Numbered from the stretch's first letter, positions 40,048 through 49,675 are shown. The stretch is DNA of 64,000 nt from Lacinutrix mariniflava (GCF_001418015.1 NZ_LIQG01000028.1:1-64000); one strand, 5' to 3'. Notes: generated by a model not told the origin, from the sequence alone. Translations and numbers: made by a program.

Positions 40048-41259
40048 TTATTCAATACCAGAAATTTCAATATCGAAATATAAATCTGTATTTCCAGGAA
40101 CACGTGGTGGACGTCCACCAGCACCATAACCTAAATAACTAGGTACAAAAACTCTTGCTTTGTCTCCAACATTCATTCTTAGCATTGCTTCTCTAAATCC
40201 AGCAACTAAACCAGCAGATTCGTTATAAATTACAGATAATGGCTTGTAAGCACCTCCTTTATCTTGTTTCTCGTCGTATTGGTTCATTTTCTTAGCAACA
40301 TCTACATAAGTAGTGTAAAGTAAGTTGTCATTCATAAAGTAAGCACTGCAATTAACGAGTACATTATCTGTACTCTTTGGAGTCGCTCCATTTTTAGCTT
40401 TGTTTAAAATCATTGCCATTCCAGTTGGAGATTCAAAAATTTCACCTTCTAATTCAGCATTTGCTGCTATAAAATCTTTTGCAGCAGCCATAGATTTTTC
40501 TTTAGCAAGTTCTTCTTGTTTTGTTTGCATATCTTTTAAGCGTTGAGGTAAAAGAGGTTCTAATTCTGTAAATACTTTAGCAGCATCAAAAGCTTTTGCA
40601 TCTTTTCCTTTACGAATAATTGTAACTTTATTCATAACGACGTCTTCTAATGGTCTATTTACTTTACCACGTTCTTTCGAAACAGCTACATTAGAAATAG
40701 AGTCTTGTACCTCTAGACCTATTACTAACTCACCAAAAACAGGATGACAACTCACACGTGATCCGTTACAGTTTTTTAAGCTACCATCTGCTGTAAAAGC
40801 ATCTAGCTTTGTAAAAGGAACTTCGGTAATAAAAAACTGAGAACCGTTAGTTGTTACGCCTCCAGAATTTGCCATAGATAAAATACCAGCTTTGTCATGA
40901 CTTAAACTTGTGTCAAACTCACTATGAAATTTAAAACCAGCACTTCCAGTTCCTGTTCCAGTTGGATCTCCACCTTGAATCATGAATTGATCCATAACAC
41001 GATGAAAAATAATACCATCGTAAAAAGGTTTTCCTTTTAAAGAATCGTCCAAGCTTGGGTGAGTACCTTCTGCTAAACCAACAAAATTGGCAACAGTTAC
41101 AGGTGCTTTTTTATAAAATAATCTTGCGACCATTATACCTTTATTGGTGTTAATCTCTGCATATAACCCATCTTCTAAATCTGGATATTGATTTTGATCT
41201 TGACAAGAAGAAGCACTCATGCTTACTAGCGCTATTAAAACAAGGCTAAAAAATTTCAT
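40048..41259 (-). CDS. Cyclophilin-FKBP fusion peptidylprolyl isomerase lipoprotein
   Basis: This 403-residue envelope lipoprotein (LIALVSMSASSCQDQ) has an N-terminal cyclophilin domain (about 30-220; FHRVMDQFMIQGGDPTGTG, MANSGGVTTNGSQFFIT). A helical linker rich in Lys/Glu follows (about 225-280). The C-terminal FKBP domain covers about 300-403 (GFREAMLRMNVGDKARVFVP, YGAGGRPPRVPGNTDLYF). It probably catalyses proline isomerisation during folding of exported proteins. Start chosen at ATG 41259; ATG 41280 in frame is possible. It is last in an operon after nrnA and gldI. Confidence 0.9.
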   Translation of the reverse strand: MKFFSLVLIALVSMSASSCQDQNQYPDLEDGLYAEINTNKGIMVARLFYKKAPVTVANFVGLAEGTHPSLDDSLKGKPFYDGIIFHRVMDQFMIQGGDPTGTGTGSAGFKFHSEFDTSLSHDKAGILSMANSGGVTTNGSQFFITEVPFTKLDAFTADGSLKNCNGSRVSCHPVFGELVIGLEVQDSISNVAVSKERGKVNRPLEDVVMNKVTIIRKGKDAKAFDAAKVFTELEPLLPQRLKDMQTKQEELAKEKSMAAAKDFIAANAELEGEIFESPTGMAMILNKAKNGATPKSTDNVLVNCSAYFMNDNLLYTTYVDVAKKMNQYDEKQDKGGAYKPLSVIYNESAGLVAGFREAMLRMNVGDKARVFVPSYLGYGAGGRPPRVPGNTDLYFDIEISGIE

Positions 41260-41290
41260 AGTGTGTTTGATGTTGTTCATTTTTAATGTA

Positions 41291-41833
41291 TTATTTTTTT
41301 GTGATTGAATTTACTGTTACTCGACTAATTAAAGGTGTGTTTCTGCCAATTTTATTTTCATCTCCATAATAGCCATAGGCTTTTTGAGAAGGGAATATAA
41401 AGGTATAGGTTTCTCCGGATTTCATTAGTTTTAGACCTTCTCGCAGACCTGTAAAAAGCTCCTCTTGGTCCATGGCATAGTTTCTGTTTTTTAATTCTGA
41501 AGCTGTGTATATTGTTTGGCCATTTAGAGCTGAAATGTTGTAGTCGAAATTTACAATGTCACTAAATTCTGGTACTTTAGAATCATTGCTTTCACCAACT
41601 ATTGAATCTTTAGCAAGCCAAAAACCAAATTCTGAAGCCGTAAATTGCTTAGTATCTTGACCGTTAATGTAGGCTTCGATAGCTTTTTTTTCGGTTTCGT
41701 AAAGTTTTTTGTTACGTATTACAGAGGCTTCGATTAAAGATCCTGTTTTTACAGTTTCTGGCTTTCGAGCTTCGGGCGTTTTACAAGCCAATAGGCAAGT
41801 AAAAGTAAAGAGTAAAACTGTAAGTTTATTCAT
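41291..41833 (-). CDS. gldI: Gliding motility-associated FKBP-type PPIase GldI
   Basis: This 180-residue lipoprotein (LLFTFTCLLACKTPE) has an FKBP-type domain (about 85-180; FDYNISALNGQTIYT, GLREGLKLMKSGETYTFIFP, KAYGYYGDENKIGRNTPLI). GldI is required for gliding in Flavobacterium johnsoniae and probably helps fold periplasmic or secreted motility proteins. ATG 41833 overlaps the end of nrnA by 8 bp, implying translational coupling; an upstream in-frame start at 41881 would lie deep in nrnA. Confidence 0.9.
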   Translation of the reverse strand: MNKLTVLLFTFTCLLACKTPEARKPETVKTGSLIEASVIRNKKLYETEKKAIEAYINGQDTKQFTASEFGFWLAKDSIVGESNDSKVPEFSDIVNFDYNISALNGQTIYTASELKNRNYAMDQEELFTGLREGLKLMKSGETYTFIFPSQKAYGYYGDENKIGRNTPLISRVTVNSITKK

Positions 41834-42845
41834 TATTAAGGGCTTTACTATAAGCGGGTAATATACTAATAAATTTTTCAATTGTAGATTCTAGAGATGT
41901 GTCGCTTTTTCCTCCAGCGGCATTTGTGTGTCCTCCGCCTTCAAAGTGAGCACGAGACAATTCGTTTACAGAAAAATCACCTTTAGAGCGTAACGATATT
42001 TTAATAATACCTTGCTTTTTATCTTCTATAAAAATAGCAGCCAACACAGTGTTATTTAAAGATAGTGCGTAGTTTACAAAACCTTCGGTGTCTCCTTTTT
42101 TATAATCTAAATCGCGTAATTCTTTTTGAGAAAGCGTAATGTATGCAGCTTTGTATTCTGGTAATACTTTTAAATTACTTAGTGCGCAGCCTAATAATTG
42201 TAGTCTATTATAGCTGTTTGTATCGTAAACTTTGTTGTGTATTTCTGTGTTATCTGCACCTTTGTCTATTAAACTGGCAATAATGCGGTGTGTTGTACTT
42301 GTTGTAGATCGAAATCTAAAAGAACCGGTATCTGTCATAATACCAACATAGAGACAAGTTGCAAGTTGTGCATTCACTTTATCTAAAGCATCTAACTTGT
42401 CTAAAAAATGATATACCATTTCGCAAGTAGAGCTCATTGTTACATCGCTAAACATGTATTTGGCATAATCGTCTGGTTGTTGGTGGTGGTCTATCATTAT
42501 TTTTAAACCTTTACTGTTTGCTAAAACAGATTCCATATGTCCTGTGCGATGGAAAGCATTAAAGTCTAAAGTAAAAACAATATCAGCGGTATTAATAAAA
42601 GCTTCGGTTGTTTCTTTTTCAGTTTCATGAATTTCTACAGTTTCTACTTTTGGTAGCCATTTTAAAAAATCAGGAAAATCGTTTGGTGCAATTATTTTTG
42701 CATCATGATTAAGTTGCAGTAAGTAGTGTAAAAGACCAAGAGTAGAGCCAATAGCATCTCCATCTGGATTTTTGTGTGGTATAATTGCAATTTTTTTAGG
42801 AGTCGCTAAAAGCGCTTTAATTTCCTCGATATCTTGTGTGTTCAT
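41826..42845 (-). CDS. nrnA: NrnA-like DHH phosphoesterase (nanoRNase/pAp phosphatase)
   Basis: This 339-residue cytoplasmic enzyme has DHH motifs: IIPHKNPDGDAIGSTLG (I), FTLDFNAFHRTG (II), MIDHHQQPDDYA (III) and TDTGSFRF (IV). The DHHA1 C-terminal RNA-binding motif GGGHTNAAGG is present. NrnA removes short oligoribonucleotides and dephosphorylates pAp. First gene of the nrnA-gldI-PPIase operon, a conserved flavobacterial linkage. The start is ATG 42845, just below a TATATTTG box. Confidence 0.93.
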   Translation of the reverse strand: MNTQDIEEIKALLATPKKIAIIPHKNPDGDAIGSTLGLLHYLLQLNHDAKIIAPNDFPDFLKWLPKVETVEIHETEKETTEAFINTADIVFTLDFNAFHRTGHMESVLANSKGLKIMIDHHQQPDDYAKYMFSDVTMSSTCEMVYHFLDKLDALDKVNAQLATCLYVGIMTDTGSFRFRSTTSTTHRIIASLIDKGADNTEIHNKVYDTNSYNRLQLLGCALSNLKVLPEYKAAYITLSQKELRDLDYKKGDTEGFVNYALSLNNTVLAAIFIEDKKQGIIKISLRSKGDFSVNELSRAHFEGGGHTNAAGGKSDTSLESTIEKFISILPAYSKALNNE

Positions 42846-42851
42846 AGGTAG

Positions 42852-42859
42852 CAAATATA
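42852..42859 (-). promoter_or_regulatory. -7 box (TATATTTG, minus strand) of nrnA
   Basis: The box ends 6 bp before the ATG, giving a very short leader. Confidence 0.5.
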
Positions 42860-43044
42860 CAGTTTTTTAAAATTTATAAGTACTATATCTACTTTGTAAA
42901 TTACTTTAAAATAAAACAATTATTATTTATTTAACAAAACATAAAGTTAGTATTAGTAATAGCTACCGATTCTTTCTGCTAAGAATTAATAGAGTTGAGA
43001 TTGTATTTAATTGGAGCTTTTTTTAATCCGAAAAATGGATGGTA

Positions 43045-43074
43045 TTGTTTATATGAAGAAAAATACTATTTTTG
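43045..43074 (+). promoter_or_regulatory. Consensus promoter of ndk
   Basis: TTG at 43045-43047, 19 nt, then TATTTTTG at 43067-43074. A TTG at 43072 that could be read as a start codon is part of the -7 box, fixing the ndk start at 43096. Confidence 0.7.
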
Positions 43075-43095
43075 CACAAAATTAAAAAAAATACA

Positions 43096-43515
43096 ATGGC
43101 AACAAATAGAACATTTACAATGCTTAAGCCTGATTCTGTTGAAAAAGGAAATATTGGAGCAATTTTAGAAAAAATTAATGCTTCAGGTTTTAGAATCGTA
43201 GCAATGAAATTAACACAAATGACTAAAGCTGACGCTGAAGCATTTTACGCAGTTCATAACGAAAGACCTTTCTTTGGTGAATTAGTAGAATACATGACTC
43301 GTGGACCTATAGTTGCTGCTGTGTTAGAAAAAGATAACGCTGTTGAAGATTTTAGAACTTTAATTGGTGCTACAAATCCTGCAGATGCTGCAGAAGGTAC
43401 TATCCGTAAATTATATGCTGCTTCAATAGGAGAAAATGCTGTACACGGAAGTGATAGTGATGAGAACGCTGCAATTGAAGGTGCTTTTCATTTCTCAGGA
43501 AGAGAGATGTTTTAA
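43096..43515 (+). CDS. ndk: Nucleoside-diphosphate kinase
   Basis: This 139-residue enzyme exchanges phosphate between NTPs and NDPs via a phospho-histidine. The active-site His is in [13 protein letters not shown], with the Kpn-loop region GPIVAAVLE and [15 protein letters not shown]. The N-terminal [16 protein letters not shown] is canonical. The start at ATG 43096 gives the standard length of about 140. Confidence 0.97.
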   Translation: MATNRTFTMLKPDSVEKGNIGAILEKINASGFRIVAMKLTQMTKADAEAFYAVHNERPFFGELVEYMTRGPIVAAVLEKDNAVEDFRTLIGATNPADAAEGTIRKLYAASIGENAVHGSDSDENAAIEGAFHFSGREMF

Positions 43516-43542
43516 GCATTTAAGCGATAAAAACATACGTTT

Positions 43543-43575
43543 AAGCCTAACTTTAACAAGTTAGGCTTTTTTTGT
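43543..43575 (+). terminator. Terminator of ndk
   Basis: An 11-bp stem AAGCCTAACTT / AAGTTAGGCTT is followed by T7. Confidence 0.92.
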
Positions 43576-43625
43576 GCCTGAGAATCAAGTAAATTAGCAA
43601 CACTTTAACAAAAAAAAATAGTCCT

Positions 43626-46196
43626 ATGAAGAGTATTAAAAATGCATTTTTAGTTTGTTTTTTATTTTCAGTTTTTTCTCAAGCGCAAAATACAGAAAGA
43701 GCAATTGAAAACTTTAAACAAAAAACAAATGCGTCAATTACAATTAACAAAGATTCTAAAGTCCCAGAATTTATTAAATTTTCAAACAACAACGCTTTAA
43801 AACTTAGCGGTGGTTCTCTTACTGAAAAAGCTTTTAGTTTTTTAGAAATTAATAAAGGGCTTTATAATATCGACGAAGTAAATAGTGCATTTAAATTAAA
43901 AGAAGAAACGGTTGATAATATCGGCTTTCACCGTGTTGTTTTAAATCAAGAATATAATGGTATACCTATATATGATGGGAAGTTATTATTTCATTTTAAT
44001 ACTGAAAACAATTTAACAGCAATAAACGGTAATTATATTACAGATATAAAACTGAATCCTATTGCTACTTTATCTATAACGGAAGCTAATACAATTGCTA
44101 TTGAAACGATAGAAAATCAAAACCTTAATAACTCTGGAGAAGCATTAATTGCACATGATAGTAAATTATACGTTTTCCAAAAAGGATTGGCACAAGGCTT
44201 TAAAGGAGCTAATTATTTGGTTTATGAGATTGAGGTAAGAAATAACAACGATGTTAGAGAGTTTGTATTCGTAAATGCGCATACAGGTACTATTGTAGAA
44301 CAATTTACTGGTATGGCACATGTTTTAGATCGTGTGGTTTATGAAGGCAATACATCAAACCCAGTGTGGCAAGAAGGAGATGCTTTTCCAGGAGCGTTAA
44401 CTATTTGGCAGAGAAACGAGGTTGAAGCTTCGGAACATACTTATAACTTTTTTAATAATGCTTTTGGTTATGTTTCTTACGATGGAGCAGATGCGCAAAT
44501 GCGAACAATAAATAATAATCCAAATATTAATTGTCCAAATGCAAACTGGAATGGAGCAACTGCTAACTATTGTGATGGAACAGCAGCCGATGATGTAATC
44601 TCGCATGAATGGGGACACGCTTACACAGAGTATACTAGTGATTTAATTTACCAATGGCAGTCTGGAGCTATAAACGAGTCTTTTTCAGATATTTGGGGAG
44701 AAACAGTAGATCTTTTAAATAACTATGAAGATGCAGATGATAATAATGCTTTAAGAACGGGATGTAATACAAGCGACCGCTGGACGATTGGTGAAGATGC
44801 TTCTGCTTTTGCAGGCGCAATTAGAGATATGTGGAACCCTACGTGTCAAGGCGATCCTGGTAAAGTTACAGATGGGCAGTATTGGTGTAGTACAGATGAT
44901 TCTGGAGGTGTGCACATAAATTCGGGTATTCCAAATCATGCTTATGCTTTATTGGTAGACGGAGGGAGTTATAATGGACAAGTTATTGTTGGTATAGGTT
45001 TTACAAAAGCAGCACATATTTTTTGGAGAGTACAGAGTCAATATTTAACCGCTACAAGTGATTTTACAGATTTAGCAAATGCTTTAGAGTCTTCTGCAAA
45101 TGATTTGATAGGAACTAACCTAGAAGGTTTATCCACCACAAGTACGCCTTCTGGAGTATCTGGAGAGATTATTACTGCTTTCGATGTGCAACAAGTTATA
45201 AATGCTGTATTAGCAGTAGAGCTACGTATAGAACCGGTACAATGTGGTTTTATGCCCGTTTTAGGTGATGCACCAGCAATTTGCGATGCAGGAATGAATA
45301 ATCCAATCTATTTTGAGGATTGGGAAACAGGTACAGATGGTTGGTCTTTTGGACAAGTAGCATCAACATCTACATGGAGTCCTAGAGATTGGCAATTAGA
45401 AGCAACTTTACCTAACGATAGAGCTGGCAATGGTATTTATGCAGTAAATGCTCAAATTGGTGAAACTTTTGGAGGTGACTGTAGTACAGATTTTCAAAAC
45501 GGAAGTATGCAATTAGAGAGTCCAATAATAACAATGCCCGATGTTACTACTGGTACTTTCGAATTGGCTTTTAATCATTATGTCGCTACAGAACTTAATT
45601 GGGATGGTGGAAATATTAAGTACAAATTAGATACAGGAGTATGGACAGTTTTACCTTTGGCAGCTTTTACTAGTAATGGGTATAATGGTGCTATAAATAC
45701 AGCAGGAGCAGGAAATGATAATCCTATGGAGAGTCAGGTGGCTTTTACAGGAGCTAATGAAGGTTCTAATAAAGGCAGTTGGGGAACTAGTATTGTAGAT
45801 TTATCTTCTCTTGGAGTAACAGCTAATAGTGAAGTGCAATTTAGATTCGATTTTGGAACAGATGGTTGTAACGGTATTGATGGCTGGTATTTAGACGAAT
45901 TTACGGTTTATAACTGTTCGAATGCTTTATCTGTTTCAGATTTTGATGCGCTAAGTAACTTGGTAAAAGTATATCCTAACCCATCGAATGGAACTTTTAA
46001 TTTGAAGAGAACAGGGACAGTAAATTTAGTCAAAGCTGAGATTTATGATATTAACGGTCGTTTTATTAAAGTTATAGATTTGTCTAATATGAATGAAACA
46101 AAAGCAATAGACCTGTCGGATGCTGCTTCTGGTTTGTATTTTATGACTATTACTTCTCAAGATGCTAAAGGTGTTATAAAATTAATGAAGCAATAA
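43626..46196 (+). CDS. Thermolysin-like (M4) metalloprotease with T9SS type A domain
   Basis: This 856-residue secreted protease has a signal peptide (to about residue 21, SQAQ) and an FTP/PepSY-type propeptide (about 25-230). The catalytic domain has zinc ligands His327 and His331 in HEWGHAY and Glu351 in NESFSDIWGE, 20 residues on as in thermolysin. An extra beta-sandwich-like domain covers about 560-760 (YFEDWETGTDGWSF; EVQFRFDFGTDGCNGIDGWYLDEF), and a type A sorting domain ends the protein (VYPNPSNGTFNLK, ASGLYFMTI). Likely released or surface-bound for protein digestion. Monocistronic between two terminators. Confidence 0.93.
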   Translation: MKSIKNAFLVCFLFSVFSQAQNTERAIENFKQKTNASITINKDSKVPEFIKFSNNNALKLSGGSLTEKAFSFLEINKGLYNIDEVNSAFKLKEETVDNIGFHRVVLNQEYNGIPIYDGKLLFHFNTENNLTAINGNYITDIKLNPIATLSITEANTIAIETIENQNLNNSGEALIAHDSKLYVFQKGLAQGFKGANYLVYEIEVRNNNDVREFVFVNAHTGTIVEQFTGMAHVLDRVVYEGNTSNPVWQEGDAFPGALTIWQRNEVEASEHTYNFFNNAFGYVSYDGADAQMRTINNNPNINCPNANWNGATANYCDGTAADDVISHEWGHAYTEYTSDLIYQWQSGAINESFSDIWGETVDLLNNYEDADDNNALRTGCNTSDRWTIGEDASAFAGAIRDMWNPTCQGDPGKVTDGQYWCSTDDSGGVHINSGIPNHAYALLVDGGSYNGQVIVGIGFTKAAHIFWRVQSQYLTATSDFTDLANALESSANDLIGTNLEGLSTTSTPSGVSGEIITAFDVQQVINAVLAVELRIEPVQCGFMPVLGDAPAICDAGMNNPIYFEDWETGTDGWSFGQVASTSTWSPRDWQLEATLPNDRAGNGIYAVNAQIGETFGGDCSTDFQNGSMQLESPIITMPDVTTGTFELAFNHYVATELNWDGGNIKYKLDTGVWTVLPLAAFTSNGYNGAINTAGAGNDNPMESQVAFTGANEGSNKGSWGTSIVDLSSLGVTANSEVQFRFDFGTDGCNGIDGWYLDEFTVYNCSNALSVSDFDALSNLVKVYPNPSNGTFNLKRTGTVNLVKAEIYDINGRFIKVIDLSNMNETKAIDLSDAASGLYFMTITSQDAKGVIKLMKQ

Positions 46197-46214
46197 AAAA
46201 GAGTATAGAATATT

Positions 46215-46245
46215 AAAGCGCAACTATTAGTTGCGCTTTTTTTTG
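46215..46245 (+). terminator. Terminator of the M4 protease gene
   Basis: An 11-bp stem AAAGCGCAACT / AGTTGCGCTTT with a 3-nt loop and a long T run. Confidence 0.92.
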
Positions 46246-46264
46246 TTTAAAGAATTTAATGACA

Positions 46265-46296
46265 TAAAAAAAGCCCACTAAATAAATAGTGAGCTT
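46265..46296 (-). terminator. Terminator of the cold-shock gene
   Basis: On the minus strand AAGCTCACTA pairs with TAGTGGGCTT (one G-U pair), followed by T7. Confidence 0.85.
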
Positions 46297-46326
46297 AACT
46301 TGTAATAAAGTAAATTGAATATATAA

Positions 46327-46518
46327 TTATACTACTTTTACGTTTACTGCATTCATACCTTTTTTACCTTCTTGAAGGTCAAATTCTACTACGTCTCCTT
46401 CACGAACTTCGTCGATTAATCCAGAAATGTGTACGAAATGGTCGCTTTCTGATCCATCTTCAGTTATAAAACCGAATCCTTTAGAATCATTGAAAAATTT
46501 TACTGTGCCTTGAGCCAT
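46327..46518 (-). CDS. Cold-shock domain protein (CspA family)
   Basis: This 63-residue single OB-fold protein has RNP1 (KGFGFI, about residues 13-18) and RNP2 (DHFVH) for single-stranded nucleic acid binding. It acts as an RNA chaperone in the cytoplasm. The gene is short and monocistronic, with its own promoter box and terminator. Whether it is cold-induced is not readable here. Confidence 0.96.
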   Translation of the reverse strand: MAQGTVKFFNDSKGFGFITEDGSESDHFVHISGLIDEVREGDVVEFDLQEGKKGMNAVNVKVV

Positions 46519-46829
46519 TTTAAAAAAAATTTAATTTATAATAAGTAACAAATATAATATTTTTTATTAAGGAATCTCTGTTTATTTTTTTTGATTACAA
46601 TTTGATAATATTGGCTATTTTAATTGTATCTATCTTAATTATAGCTTTATAACCGCTGTAATTCAATTTAGTAAATTGTGTAATTAGATTATGTTCTTTA
46701 AAAATATACGTAGTAAAATAGTATTATTGATTTGGTTGTTACTGAAGCTTTAATGTGTTTTATGTTGAAAATAAATTATGAATAAAGGCGAATTGTGTAG
46801 GTTTTTTTTGTGTGCTTATTTAGCCCAAA
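46519..46829. other. Intergenic region upstream of csp
   Basis: It holds the csp promoter box on the minus strand (46549-46556) and otherwise AT-rich sequence in which I see no gene or clear structure. Confidence 0.4.
46549..46556 (-). promoter_or_regulatory. -7 box (TATATTTG, minus strand) of csp
   Basis: The box is about 30 bp upstream of the csp ATG, giving a short leader rather than a long cold-shock UTR. Confidence 0.5.
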
Positions 46830-47126
46830 CTATCTCAATACTATTTTCTTGATTATATTTTTACCCAATTCTTCGTTAAGCATTGTTGTAATTTTATCTT
46901 TCCCGTAGCTTAATTCCTCCCTTAGGGCGCTTGAACTTAATTGTATGTAAAGCGTTTCGTTTTTTAAATCTACAGCAGTTGTGTAATTATTTACACCATT
47001 TCCCATTAATTTGGCCCATGCATCTCGAACATTAACCTTATCTAAACCTTTTTCTAGTTTATTGCTTTCTACAAAGTCTTGTAAAGCGTCTTGAATATTT
47101 AATATGCTATTGTTTCTTTTTGCCAT
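46830..47126 (-). CDS. DUF721 / DciA-like protein
   Basis: This 98-residue protein has the DUF721 core (VNVRDAWAKLMGNGVNNYT; LYIQLSSSALREELSYGKDKI). DciA proteins load the DnaB helicase in bacteria without DnaC/DnaI. The fold resembles a KH domain. It is close to recF on the same strand with one lipoprotein gene between, consistent with replication-linked genes near the origin in this phylum. Assignment to DciA rests on the domain only. Confidence 0.85.
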   Translation of the reverse strand: MAKRNNSILNIQDALQDFVESNKLEKGLDKVNVRDAWAKLMGNGVNNYTTAVDLKNETLYIQLSSSALREELSYGKDKITTMLNEELGKNIIKKIVLR

Positions 47127-47167
47127 GTTTAATTATCGAGATTTTGAAATTTTGGAAGTTTTTTTAA

Positions 47168-47584
47168 TTAATTTACTATAATAGGAGTAAAGCGTTTGTA
47201 TAAATATACAGCGTTATTTTGGTTGACAATTTTTAAGTGACTTTTATTTGCCATTAAAACGGTTTCTTTCCAATTAGAAAATTCGGTAGAATAATATAAA
47301 TTTAAACTATCATTTTCTATTTTTAATTGAAGCAGTTCTGCATCCTTCGACGTTTCATATTTGCCATCAAAACGAGGATTCATTTTTTTTCTAAAACCTT
47401 TTAAACTATCTCCAATAGAAATGTAATCTATGGTTTGGTTTACTTTATAATCTTTTTTCTCGCCATTAGATAAAGACACACTTTCAATCTCCCAGTAACC
47501 ATCAATATGTTCTATTAATGTTTCAGGGTTTTTAGAGCAGCTGGTTGTTATGATTATTGTTAATATGAATAAAATTCTTTTCAT
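47168..47584 (-). CDS. Lipocalin-like lipoprotein
   Basis: This 138-residue lipoprotein (FILTIIITTSCSK, Cys16) has a short beta-barrel-like part (IDGYWEIESVSLSNGEKKDY, FDGKYETSKDAELLQLKIE, NNAVYLYKRF). The GYWEIESV start is typical of lipocalin-like domains in Bacteroidota. It lies between recF and the DUF721 gene on the same strand. Function unknown. Confidence 0.78.
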   Translation of the reverse strand: MKRILFILTIIITTSCSKNPETLIEHIDGYWEIESVSLSNGEKKDYKVNQTIDYISIGDSLKGFRKKMNPRFDGKYETSKDAELLQLKIENDSLNLYYSTEFSNWKETVLMANKSHLKIVNQNNAVYLYKRFTPIIVN

Positions 47585-47665
47585 AGATTTAGTTTTGATT
47601 GTAAGATTAATACGTTATTTATGTGCAGTCTCTCGTTATAAAGAGTCTAATTGTGAGGCTAAGTT

Positions 47666-48745
47666 TTACAATTTAAATATCTCATAAGATTGATGCACTT
47701 GCTTTATCGCTTTTTCCGTTCTTTCTGCGTGTGTGTCGCTAATAAATAATTGTCCGAAATTTTCGTCGTCCACCAGCTTAATTATTTGGGTAACGCGTTC
47801 TTCATCTAACTTATCGAAAATATCATCTAACAGTAATATAGGGTTAAAACCACTTTGTTGCTTTATAAAATCAAATTGTGCCAATTTTAAAGCTATTAAA
47901 AATGATTTTTGCTGCCCTTGACTTCCAAATTTCTTAATAGGATGGTCGTCTATATTAAAGATTAAATCGTCTTTATGTACACCAACACTTGTATACTGTA
48001 TCATTTTATCTTTATTAATAACTTGCATTAGCAATGTGTTTAAATCTGTTTCAAACAAGTCACTCTTGTACACTAAATCTACGGTTTCGTTCCCATTACT
48101 AATGGCTTGATATCTAGATTTAAAAATAGGGATAAAGGTTTTTAAAAAGGCTTCTCTTTTATTAAAAACCTTAGTGCCAAAGTCTGTTAATTGACTATTA
48201 TATACCTCTAGCGTATCAATATTAAAAGTATTATTAAGCGCGAAATACTTTAATAAGCTATTGCGTTGGGCTAATATTTTATTATATTTAATTAAATCGT
48301 CTAAATAAGTTTTGTCGCTTTGCGAAATAACACTGTCTATAAACTTTCTTCGTGTATCGCTACCTTCTGTAATTAGGTCTCTATCGGCTGGAGAAATTAT
48401 AACCAAAGGCAAGAAGCCAATATGCTCACTAAACTTATTATAAGCCTTTCCGTTGCGTTTAATGACCTTTTTTTGTCCTCGTTTTAGGCTAACTACAATT
48501 TTTTCGGATTTATTTTCCTTATTATAATCACCATTAACGACAAAAAATTCCTCGTCATGTTTAATGTTTTGAGACGCCACAGGATTAAAATAACTCTTAC
48601 CAAAAGATAAGTGATAAATAGCATCCAATATGTTTGTTTTTCCTACGCCATTGTTGCCAACAAAGCAATTTATGGTGTCGTTGAAAGTAAGTGTTTTACT
48701 CTCGAAATTTTTGTAATTTATTAAAGAAAGAGACTTTAAAATCAT
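47666..48745 (-). CDS. recF: DNA replication/repair protein RecF
   Basis: This 359-residue SMC-like ATPase has Walker [15 protein letters not shown], the signature segment [15 protein letters not shown] and Walker [14 protein letters not shown]. RecF loads RecA at single-strand gaps together with RecO and RecR. It diverges from the TPR gene at 48871 and heads a short minus-strand run with the lipocalin-like and DUF721 genes. Confidence 0.96.
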   Translation of the reverse strand: MILKSLSLINYKNFESKTLTFNDTINCFVGNNGVGKTNILDAIYHLSFGKSYFNPVASQNIKHDEEFFVVNGDYNKENKSEKIVVSLKRGQKKVIKRNGKAYNKFSEHIGFLPLVIISPADRDLITEGSDTRRKFIDSVISQSDKTYLDDLIKYNKILAQRNSLLKYFALNNTFNIDTLEVYNSQLTDFGTKVFNKREAFLKTFIPIFKSRYQAISNGNETVDLVYKSDLFETDLNTLLMQVINKDKMIQYTSVGVHKDDLIFNIDDHPIKKFGSQGQQKSFLIALKLAQFDFIKQQSGFNPILLLDDIFDKLDEERVTQIIKLVDDENFGQLFISDTHAERTEKAIKQVHQSYEIFKL

Positions 48746-48841
48746 AGGCTATTTTCACAAATGTAGTAGCTGTTATTTTTGCAATTATCTGTGGCTTGCA
48801 AAATAACAAATAAATAAGCTTTTATATATGAAGAAATATTT

Positions 48842-48849
48842 TATTTTTG
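48842..48849 (+). promoter_or_regulatory. -7 box (TATTTTTG)
   Basis: The box is 21 bp upstream of the TPR gene start at 48871. Confidence 0.5.
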
Positions 48850-48870
48850 CGACCATAAATAAAACGATAC

Positions 48871-49647
48871 ATGGCAACTTATAAGAAAAGAGGTTACAAA
48901 CCAAAAACAGAAAAAGAAAAAGAAGTTATCGACGAGAACTTAGGAGAAAACTCAACTACTGCAGAAGTATTTGATGCCTTAGACGAGACGGCTTCTAAAA
49001 CGGAAGACTTTGTTGCTGCTAACCAGAAATATATTTTTATTATTATAGCAGTAGTAGCTGCTTTAGTTTTAGGATACTTAGGATATAAAAAATTAGTTCA
49101 AGAGCCTGCAAATGAAGAAGGAATGAACGAAATGTACCACGCACAAAAGCAATTTAATGATGCTGTTAGCGGTATTTCTAGCGATTCTCTTTTTAACGTA
49201 GCACTAAAAGGAAGTGAAGGTAAATACGGTATGTTAGAGATTATTAAAGAATATAGCGGAACACCTGCTTCTAATTTAGCTAACTATTATGCTGGAATGG
49301 CTTACTTAAACTTGAAGGATTATAAAAATGCAATTACGCATTTAGATAATTTTGAAAGTGAAGATCAGGCTGCTGGACCAATGGCAAAAGGATCTATTGG
49401 AGATGCTTTTATGCAATTAGAGCAACCAGAACAAGCTTTAAAGTATTACTTACAAGCTGCAAAAATGAGAACGAATGAGTTAACTGCTCCTACATATTAC
49501 TACAAAGCTGGAATAACAGCTTTAAACTTAGGAAAAGCTTCTGAAGCTTTAGGTTATTTCAATACGATTAAAGATATGTATCCTAGCTCACCTGAAGCTT
49601 CATCTGTAGAAGTATTTATAGGGAAGGCGAAAGCAATGTCAAACTAG
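48871..49647 (+). CDS. TPR membrane protein (YfgM-like)
   Basis: This 258-residue protein has a charged N-terminal tail, one transmembrane helix (about 57-75; YIFIIIAVVAALVLGYLGY) and TPR repeats in the rest (NLANYYAGMAYLNLKDYKNA; ALKYYLQAAKMRTN; GITALNLGKASEALGYFNT). Similar proteins of the YfgM type act in periplasmic chaperone networks at the Sec translocon, but here this is inference. It precedes ribH by 28 bp and may share a transcript. Confidence 0.87.
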   Translation: MATYKKRGYKPKTEKEKEVIDENLGENSTTAEVFDALDETASKTEDFVAANQKYIFIIIAVVAALVLGYLGYKKLVQEPANEEGMNEMYHAQKQFNDAVSGISSDSLFNVALKGSEGKYGMLEIIKEYSGTPASNLANYYAGMAYLNLKDYKNAITHLDNFESEDQAAGPMAKGSIGDAFMQLEQPEQALKYYLQAAKMRTNELTAPTYYYKAGITALNLGKASEALGYFNTIKDMYPSSPEASSVEVFIGKAKAMSN

Positions 49648-49652
49648 TAATT

Positions 49653-49662
49653 TATCGCGATA
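49653..49662. promoter_or_regulatory. 10-bp palindrome TATCGCGATA
   Basis: It lies between the TPR gene and ribH and stands out in AT-rich DNA. It could be an operator or a dispersed small repeat. Function unknown. Confidence 0.25.
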
Positions 49663-49675
49663 GCGGAAAATAAAT

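Noticed and set aside
43072-43095. TTG start for ndk giving eight extra residues
   Set aside because: The TTG is part of the -7 box of a well-spaced promoter and the added residues are not in the family.
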